DNA of 19,413 nucleotides from Chloroflexota bacterium. Its GTDB lineage: Bacteria; Chloroflexota; Dehalococcoidia; Lucifugimonadales; Lucifugimonadaceae. Positions 15,362-19,413 of this stretch are shown here, one piece after another. The position numbers and the translations under genes are program-made. The DNA is taken from positions 1 through 19,413 of the forward strand of contig PCAX01000071.1 of the NCBI GenBank assembly GCA_002730795.1. The letters are read 5' to 3'. Each line of letters begins with the position of its first letter. The first letter of the stretch is position 1. Under the pieces are notes generated by a model, which saw nothing but the letters and a program-made list of their open reading frames with translations, made no database searches and was not told where the DNA came from.

Positions 15362-15437
15362 GCCGAGATAGCTCAGTCGGTAGAGCAATGGACTGAAAAT
15401 CCATGTGTCGGCAGTTCGATTCTGCCTCTCGGCACCA
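15362..15437 (+). tRNA. tRNA-Phe (GAA), CCA encoded
   Basis: The full cloverleaf is readable: acceptor GCCGAGA / TCTCGGC (7 perfect pairs), D arm GCTC...GAGC, anticodon stem ATGGA / TCCAT with loop CTGAAAA, T arm GGCAG / CTGCC with loop TTCGATT, discriminator A, then an encoded CCA. The anticodon GAA is at 15395-15397. A second CCA follows immediately (15438-15440), outside the mature tRNA. Confidence 0.97.
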
Positions 15438-15478
15438 CCAAACGGTAAGAAATAACGGAATCAGTCGTCTATCAGCAA

Positions 15479-16699
15479 TTAATCGAAAAATCCTTTATCT
15501 TCTTCTCTTAGATGCTTTTCGGCTATATCCCGCTTAAACGTTATCCCTAACCCTGGGGCATCCCACACTTCAATGTAACTATCCTTAACTATTGGATTAG
15601 GTAGACCATCCAAAATTTCATACCACCAATCAGGGTTCCCAGTCGGGTATTCAAATGCTATGTAATTTTGTGGAAGGGTTGCCGCAAGATGAACATGTGC
15701 AGCCAATCCAATCAAGCCGTCCATCGTACCGTGAGGCGCAATTAGTACACCGTGGAGGTCCGCATATTCAGCTATCCATTTCATCTCTGCTATCCCTCCG
15801 ACGTCAGCCGGATCAGGGCCAATGACGTTCACAGCATTTTTTTCAAATAATTCCTTAAAGTTTTGCCTGAGATATATCTGTTCACCGGTATGAATTGGTG
15901 TCGTGGTATAGGGAGTGACCTTGGAGTACAGGTCTGCTGACACATAAGGAGTATAATCTCCAGTTATCATATCTTCAAGCCACATTATGTTCAAGTGTTC
16001 AACAGCCTTAGCCAGCTTCAAAGCATCAGGGACAGTTACTCCTGGACCAACATCTAGAGCCAGACCTACTTCATCTCCCAGAGCATCCTTCATAGCTTCA
16101 ATACATTCGATAGTATGATTGAAACCTCGCTCAGTCATAAGACCCCTATACAATCCATCTCTGAGAGTAAAACCTTCGTCTGACAATGTATGAAAACCTG
16201 TGGGGCTTCCGTAATAGTAATCAGGAAAGTCTTTAGCCATGTCTCCATGGAATGCAATTCCCTGCTTTATTATGGAAAATTTTTCTGGGAAATCACGCAT
16301 TTGTTTCATATTTTCGGCGTAATCTTCTGGTTTATTTCCATTCATCTTGACACGTTTGTTGCCGTTATAAACCCTTACTTTATCTCTGACCTTTCCACCT
16401 AACAATTTATAAACCGGCACACCCGCTGACTTCCCCGCTATATCCCATAAAGCCATTTCTATAGCACTCACCGCAGCGCCCCAGGGCTTAAAGGCACCCA
16501 TTTTCCGTATCCCAATCATTACTCTCTCAACGTCCGTTGGATCTTTTCCGATGATGGCATCCTTGTAAAACATCACCATAGGTTTTAGGTAAGGTTTGGA
16601 ACCTTCAGCTGCACCTAACCCATCAATTCCATCGTCCGTAATAATTCTTATGACAGGATTTTGCCCAATAATTGCACATTTTAAGTCGGTTATTTTCAT
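15479..16699 (-). CDS. Enolase-superfamily dehydratase (mandelate racemase/muconate lactonizing enzyme family)
   Basis: A 406-residue protein with an N-terminal capping domain (about 1-125) and a barrel domain. Enolase-superfamily members abstract the proton alpha to a carboxylate; relatives of this subgroup dehydrate or epimerize sugar acids. Probable metal ligands are Asp216 (LALDVGPG), Glu242 (WLEDM) and Glu273 (HTGEQIY). Catalytic-type residues of the mandelate-racemase subgroup are Lys145 (SIIKQG), and the His-Asp dyad His323 (APHGTMDG) with Asp296 (IGPDPADVGG). The substrate cannot be told from the sequence. It faces a tRNA gene downstream and diverges from a metallo-beta-lactamase-fold gene, 114 bp away, so the pair may share regulation. 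Confidence 0.87.
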   Translation of the reverse strand: MKITDLKCAIIGQNPVIRIITDDGIDGLGAAEGSKPYLKPMVMFYKDAIIGKDPTDVERVMIGIRKMGAFKPWGAAVSAIEMALWDIAGKSAGVPVYKLLGGKVRDKVRVYNGNKRVKMNGNKPEDYAENMKQMRDFPEKFSIIKQGIAFHGDMAKDFPDYYYGSPTGFHTLSDEGFTLRDGLYRGLMTERGFNHTIECIEAMKDALGDEVGLALDVGPGVTVPDALKLAKAVEHLNIMWLEDMITGDYTPYVSADLYSKVTPYTTTPIHTGEQIYLRQNFKELFEKNAVNVIGPDPADVGGIAEMKWIAEYADLHGVLIAPHGTMDGLIGLAAHVHLAATLPQNYIAFEYPTGNPDWWYEILDGLPNPIVKDSYIEVWDAPGLGITFKRDIAEKHLREEDKGFFD

Positions 16700-16726
16700 G
16701 AAATTTCTCTGTTCTCTAACTCATTT

Positions 16727-16756
16727 TTGTAACTGCTTACGTCGTTTGAGTATTAT
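16727..16756 (+). promoter_or_regulatory. Possible promoter for the MBL-fold gene
   Basis: TTGTAA (16727-16732) and TATTAT (16751-16756) with an 18-bp spacer, leaving a leader of about 50 nt before the ATG at 16814. It lies in the divergent gap with the enolase-superfamily gene. AT-rich sequence gives such matches by chance, so confidence is low. Confidence 0.3.
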
Positions 16757-16813
16757 GATAAAGACTACATTGAAAATAATCCAATATTTTGTCTTAGTCT
16801 CACATATATAAAC

Positions 16814-17662
16814 ATGATCCCATCAATCAAAATAGGCAGTTGGAACATTTCCTTAGTCGATGACCACGAATCACCCGATCGGGACGTGGAAGTGATATTC
16901 AAGCAAATACCGATAGATAGTTGGGAACCCTATAGGGAAATAGCGTTCAACAAAGAAGGGGTATGGAAGACTCAGTGGAGAGGTCATCTTATAAAAAGAA
17001 TTGATAATGAAGGTCCAATAATTCTTGTAGACACCGGTATGGGACCTGGAGTTCATGAACACACAGGTAAAACGGGCCAATTATTTTATAATCTAAAAAA
17101 ACAAGGGGTTAGAGCAACGGATATAACAGACGTTATAATTACCCACAGTCATGGCGATCACATAGGTTGGTGCACGGACATAGCCGGCAATGTTTTGTTT
17201 CCTAACGCTAAATACCACGTATCAAAAAAGGATTGGGATTTTTATTCAGATACGAATAATAAAACCAACTTTCCTAACCCCGCGTTTGAACGGGCAATAT
17301 TGCCCCTTCGATCACATGGCGTTTTAGAACTCACAGAAGGAACAAAATATATAACTCCTGAAGTATCCATCATACCAACAAACGGTCACACTCCAGGACA
17401 TCAGTGTGTGTCCGTACAATCAGGCAGTTTGACAGCAGTTATAACCGGTGATCTTTTTCACAATGTAGCACAGGTAACTGAACAAACATGGTGCCCCATT
17501 TATGATTGGGATACGAAACTGTCAACGAAGTCACGAATAGATTTAATGAATAAAGCCCATAACTTAGATTGGATAATATGTTCGGGTCATTTACCTACAG
17601 GAACCAGTATTGGAAAAATCATTAAACTGAATAAAAAATTCGGTTGGCAATCTATTACATAG
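16814..17662 (+). CDS. Metallo-beta-lactamase-fold hydrolase, lactonase-like
   Basis: A 282-residue protein of the MBL superfamily, closest in pattern to quorum-quenching-type or sugar lactonases. The metal site is complete: His111, His113, Asp115 and His116 (HSHGDHIG), His196 (HTPGHQ), Asp213 (ITGDLFH) and His259 (CSGHLP). There is no signal peptide, so it is probably cytoplasmic. LVDTGMGPGV (71-80) is the usual strand before the site. Followed after 19 bp by an MDR reductase with AAAGGA as its ribosome-binding site, so the two form an operon. A lactonase would suit the neighbouring sugar-acid dehydratase and hydroxyacid oxidase, but this is inference. Confidence 0.86.
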   Translation: MIPSIKIGSWNISLVDDHESPDRDVEVIFKQIPIDSWEPYREIAFNKEGVWKTQWRGHLIKRIDNEGPIILVDTGMGPGVHEHTGKTGQLFYNLKKQGVRATDITDVIITHSHGDHIGWCTDIAGNVLFPNAKYHVSKKDWDFYSDTNNKTNFPNPAFERAILPLRSHGVLELTEGTKYITPEVSIIPTNGHTPGHQCVSVQSGSLTAVITGDLFHNVAQVTEQTWCPIYDWDTKLSTKSRIDLMNKAHNLDWIICSGHLPTGTSIGKIIKLNKKFGWQSIT

Positions 17663-17681
17663 CTAATAAAAGGAATTTGAA

Positions 17682-18695
17682 ATGGTATCTGAAACCGTTA
17701 ACAAAAAATGGGTGCTCAAAAAAAGACCAGAAGGATATCCGAGCATAGATGACTTCGACATTGTAAATTCTCCAATACCTGATCCAAAACATGGTGAGGT
17801 GTTAATAAAGACTTTATATCTTTCTCTTGATCCATATATGCGCGGCAGATTGAGAGACGCAAAATCTTACGCATCACCTGTAGGTTTAGGTGAAGTAATA
17901 ACTGGAGAAGTCGTAGGGAGAGTTATTAGAAGCAATTATCAAAGTCTAGAGGTTGGTGATATCGTTACCGCCCATATAGGTTGGCAACAGTGGGGTTCAA
18001 TTCCCGGTCAAATGGTTAGAAAGGTTGATTCACAGAAACCACCTATTTCTACTTCTCTTGGGATACTCGGAATGCCAGGTCTAACCGCATATTTCGGACT
18101 GTTAGAAATAGGGAAGCCAATTGTAGGCGAAACTCTTGTCGTTTCAGCAGCATCCGGAGCCGTTGGAGCTATTGTAGGACAACTTGGAAAAATGATGGGC
18201 TGCAGAGTGATCGGCACTGCTGGAACAAATCAAAAAGTAAACTATATTGTCGACGAATTAGGTTTTGATGGGGCTATTAACTATAAAACCCAAAATGTAG
18301 AATCCGAAATACATAAATTATGTCCAAACGGCATAGACGTTTATTTCGATAACGTGGGTGGAGAGGTTACTGACATAGTCATGAACAATCTTGCAATGTA
18401 CGCCAGGATCATAATTTGTGGACAAATTTCCCAATATAACTCCGTAGGACAAGAACAAGGGCCACGTAATCTTTGGGCATTAATTCGGACTCGATCAAAA
18501 ATTCAGGGTATGTTGGTTACTGATTGGGAACGCAAACACGAGCAAGCACGAACTAGATTATCTGAGTGGGTATTGTCTGAAAAACTAAAATATAAAGAGT
18601 ATGTTGTAGAGGGATTTGAAAAATCACCTCAAGCGTTTATTGGATTGATGAATGGAGAAAATTTTGGGAAACTTCTAATCCATGTATCGGAATGA
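17682..18695 (+). CDS. Zinc-independent NADP-dependent MDR reductase (PTGR/CurA-like)
   Basis: A 337-residue medium-chain reductase of the leukotriene-B4-dehydrogenase / prostaglandin reductase type, which reduces the C=C of enones or enals with NADPH. Visible are LSLDPYMRGRLRD (46-58, the family hallmark), SAASGAVGAIVGQLGKMMG and VIGTAG in the nucleotide-binding Rossmann region, and GIDVYFDNVGGE (about 216-227). Catalytic-zinc Cys and His residues are absent, as expected for this subgroup. The start is fixed by AAAGGA just upstream. It is cotranscribed with the MBL-fold hydrolase. Confidence 0.88.
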   Translation: MVSETVNKKWVLKKRPEGYPSIDDFDIVNSPIPDPKHGEVLIKTLYLSLDPYMRGRLRDAKSYASPVGLGEVITGEVVGRVIRSNYQSLEVGDIVTAHIGWQQWGSIPGQMVRKVDSQKPPISTSLGILGMPGLTAYFGLLEIGKPIVGETLVVSAASGAVGAIVGQLGKMMGCRVIGTAGTNQKVNYIVDELGFDGAINYKTQNVESEIHKLCPNGIDVYFDNVGGEVTDIVMNNLAMYARIIICGQISQYNSVGQEQGPRNLWALIRTRSKIQGMLVTDWERKHEQARTRLSEWVLSEKLKYKEYVVEGFEKSPQAFIGLMNGENFGKLLIHVSE

Positions 18696-18840
18696 AGCTG
18701 TCAATGGCTTGAAAAACCGGTTACATTCGATAACAGCTAAAACCGTTAATAACTGAAGACGAAGGACCTATTAATTTAAGGCTCGATAAATTATTTGGGA
18801 CTTCAGACAAAAAAACAGATAAAAAAATATAAGTACCATT
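18696..18840. other. Spacer between the MDR reductase and the hydroxyacid oxidase
   Basis: 145 bp with an 8-bp palindrome AACCGGTT (18715-18722) and a weak AGCTGT...ACAGCT pair (18696-18701 / 18733-18738). No clear terminator, promoter or ribosome-binding site. The last 45 bp before the ATG are very A-rich. Confidence 0.35.
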
Positions 18841-19413
18841 ATGAGATTAAAGAACTGTCATAACTATTATGATTTCAGGAAACTAGCTGAAAAAAGACTT
18901 CCATCCCCTATCTTCCATTACATAGATGGCGCTGCAGACGATGAAATAACTCATCAAAGAAATTCGAGTGCTTACAATGATGTGGATTTAGTTCCAAATG
19001 TTTTGAGAGGAGTTGAAAACATAGATTTATCAACGACTATATTTGGAAAAAAACTTGATTTACCTTTTTATTGTTCTCCAGCAGCCTTGCAAAGACTTTT
19101 TCATTACGATGGAGAGAGAGCGGTTGCAAAAGCAGCCAAAAAATTGAATACAATGTTTAGTGTATCCACTTTATCCACAATCCCTGTCGAAGAATTATCT
19201 TTGATTGATACCCCTAAGCTGTTTCAATTTTATTATCACAAAGACAAAGGTCTAAATGACGTCGTTCTTCAAAAAGCAAAAGAAGCTAAATTTGATGTAT
19301 TGGCATTAACGGTTGATACATTAGTTACCGGAAATCGTGAAAGAGATTTAAGAACAGGTTTTACTTCGCCTCCTAGAATAACGTTGCCGAGCTTGTTTCA
19401 ATATGTAACGAAA
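18841..19413 (+). CDS. FMN-dependent alpha-hydroxyacid oxidase/dehydrogenase (3' partial)
   Basis: The first 191 residues of a member of the L-lactate dehydrogenase / glycolate oxidase family, running off the window. The start ATG at 18841 gives the family N-terminus: a FRKLAEKRLPSPIFHYIDGA stretch (12-31, family FDYIDGGAxDE; here His26 and Ala31), VLRGVENIDLSTTIFGKKL, then SPAALQRLFHYDGERAVAKAA and SVSTLSTIPVEEL. Later come KLFQFYYHKD, LALTVDTLVTGNRERDLRTGF and the FTSPPRI turn, all as in FMN-binding TIM barrels. The catalytic His and Arg lie beyond the window. The reaction is oxidation of a 2-hydroxyacid to a 2-oxoacid; the substrate is not known. It follows the MBL/MDR operon on the same strand, and no ribosome-binding site is clear. 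Confidence 0.9.
   Translation, partial: MRLKNCHNYYDFRKLAEKRLPSPIFHYIDGAADDEITHQRNSSAYNDVDLVPNVLRGVENIDLSTTIFGKKLDLPFYCSPAALQRLFHYDGERAVAKAAKKLNTMFSVSTLSTIPVEELSLIDTPKLFQFYYHKDKGLNDVVLQKAKEAKFDVLALTVDTLVTGNRERDLRTGFTSPPRITLPSLFQYVTK

Noticed and set aside
15362..15440. tRNA-Phe as an integration site for a mobile element
   Set aside because: No integrase, recombinase or transposase gene is in the window, and I saw no second copy of the tRNA 3' end.
16596..16811. A 71-codon plus-strand frame ending just before the MBL gene
   Set aside because: Most of it is antisense to the enolase-superfamily gene, and the rest covers the divergent promoter region.
18696..18738. AGCTGT...ACAGCT repeat and AACCGGTT palindrome as a terminator after the MDR gene
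   Set aside because: The six-base arms are 31 bases apart, and no T-run follows; the palindrome is short and could be chance.
1..19413. CRISPR arrays, insertion sequences or phage genes
   Set aside because: No regularly spaced repeats, transposase motifs or phage structural genes were seen on reading both strands.

Overview
The window is low-GC, gene-dense bacterial DNA with short intergenic gaps, overlapping genes and some TTG starts. The gene content suits a marine, organic-matter-degrading member of the Chloroflexota, such as the SAR202 lineage. The pointers are a variant Ccm system, a 2-oxoacid:ferredoxin oxidoreductase, and a cluster of an enolase-superfamily enzyme, a metallo-beta-lactamase-fold hydrolase, an NADP-dependent MDR reductase and an FMN-dependent hydroxyacid oxidase. 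That placement is inferred from gene families, not from a marker gene.

Region 1 (1-3100, + strand) is a cytochrome c maturation operon: ccmA (5' end cut off by the window), ccmB, ccmC, a CcmD-like protein with an extra extracytoplasmic domain, and ccmE. CcmE carries Cys in place of the usual haem-binding His, and CcmC has a degenerate tryptophan-rich haem motif. No ccmF or ccmH lies in the window. A divergent PlsY-like acyltransferase follows (3192-3860).

Region 2 (3897-6512, - strand) holds the gamma/alpha fusion and beta subunits of a 2-oxoacid:ferredoxin oxidoreductase. A 304-bp divergent intergenic region with a clear dyad separates them from Region 3 (6817-8530, + strand): a Nudix hydrolase, a GNAT acetyltransferase and a ThuA-like protein.

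Region 3b (8535-11323, - strand) is a tightly overlapping three-gene operon. It encodes a HadA-like non-catalytic hot-dog dehydratase subunit, a HadB-like MaoC hydratase with catalytic Asp and His, and a tandem SDR protein whose first active site lacks the catalytic Ser. The set resembles a split peroxisomal multifunctional enzyme type 2 (Fox2-like): hydration or dehydration of enoyl-CoA coupled to (R)-3-hydroxyacyl-CoA oxidoreduction.

Region 4 (11385-15184, - strand) has a PcrA/UvrD helicase followed by a small membrane protein, and upstream a P-loop/DRTGG-domain protein related to the N-terminal part of phosphotransacetylase. Region 5 begins at a tRNA-Phe(GAA) gene (15362-15437) and continues with the catabolic cluster described above, ending in a hydroxyacid oxidase cut by the window edge (18841-19413). 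A lactonase, sugar-acid dehydratase and 2-hydroxyacid oxidase could act in sequence on sugar acids or other hydroxy acids, but no substrate can be read from the sequence.
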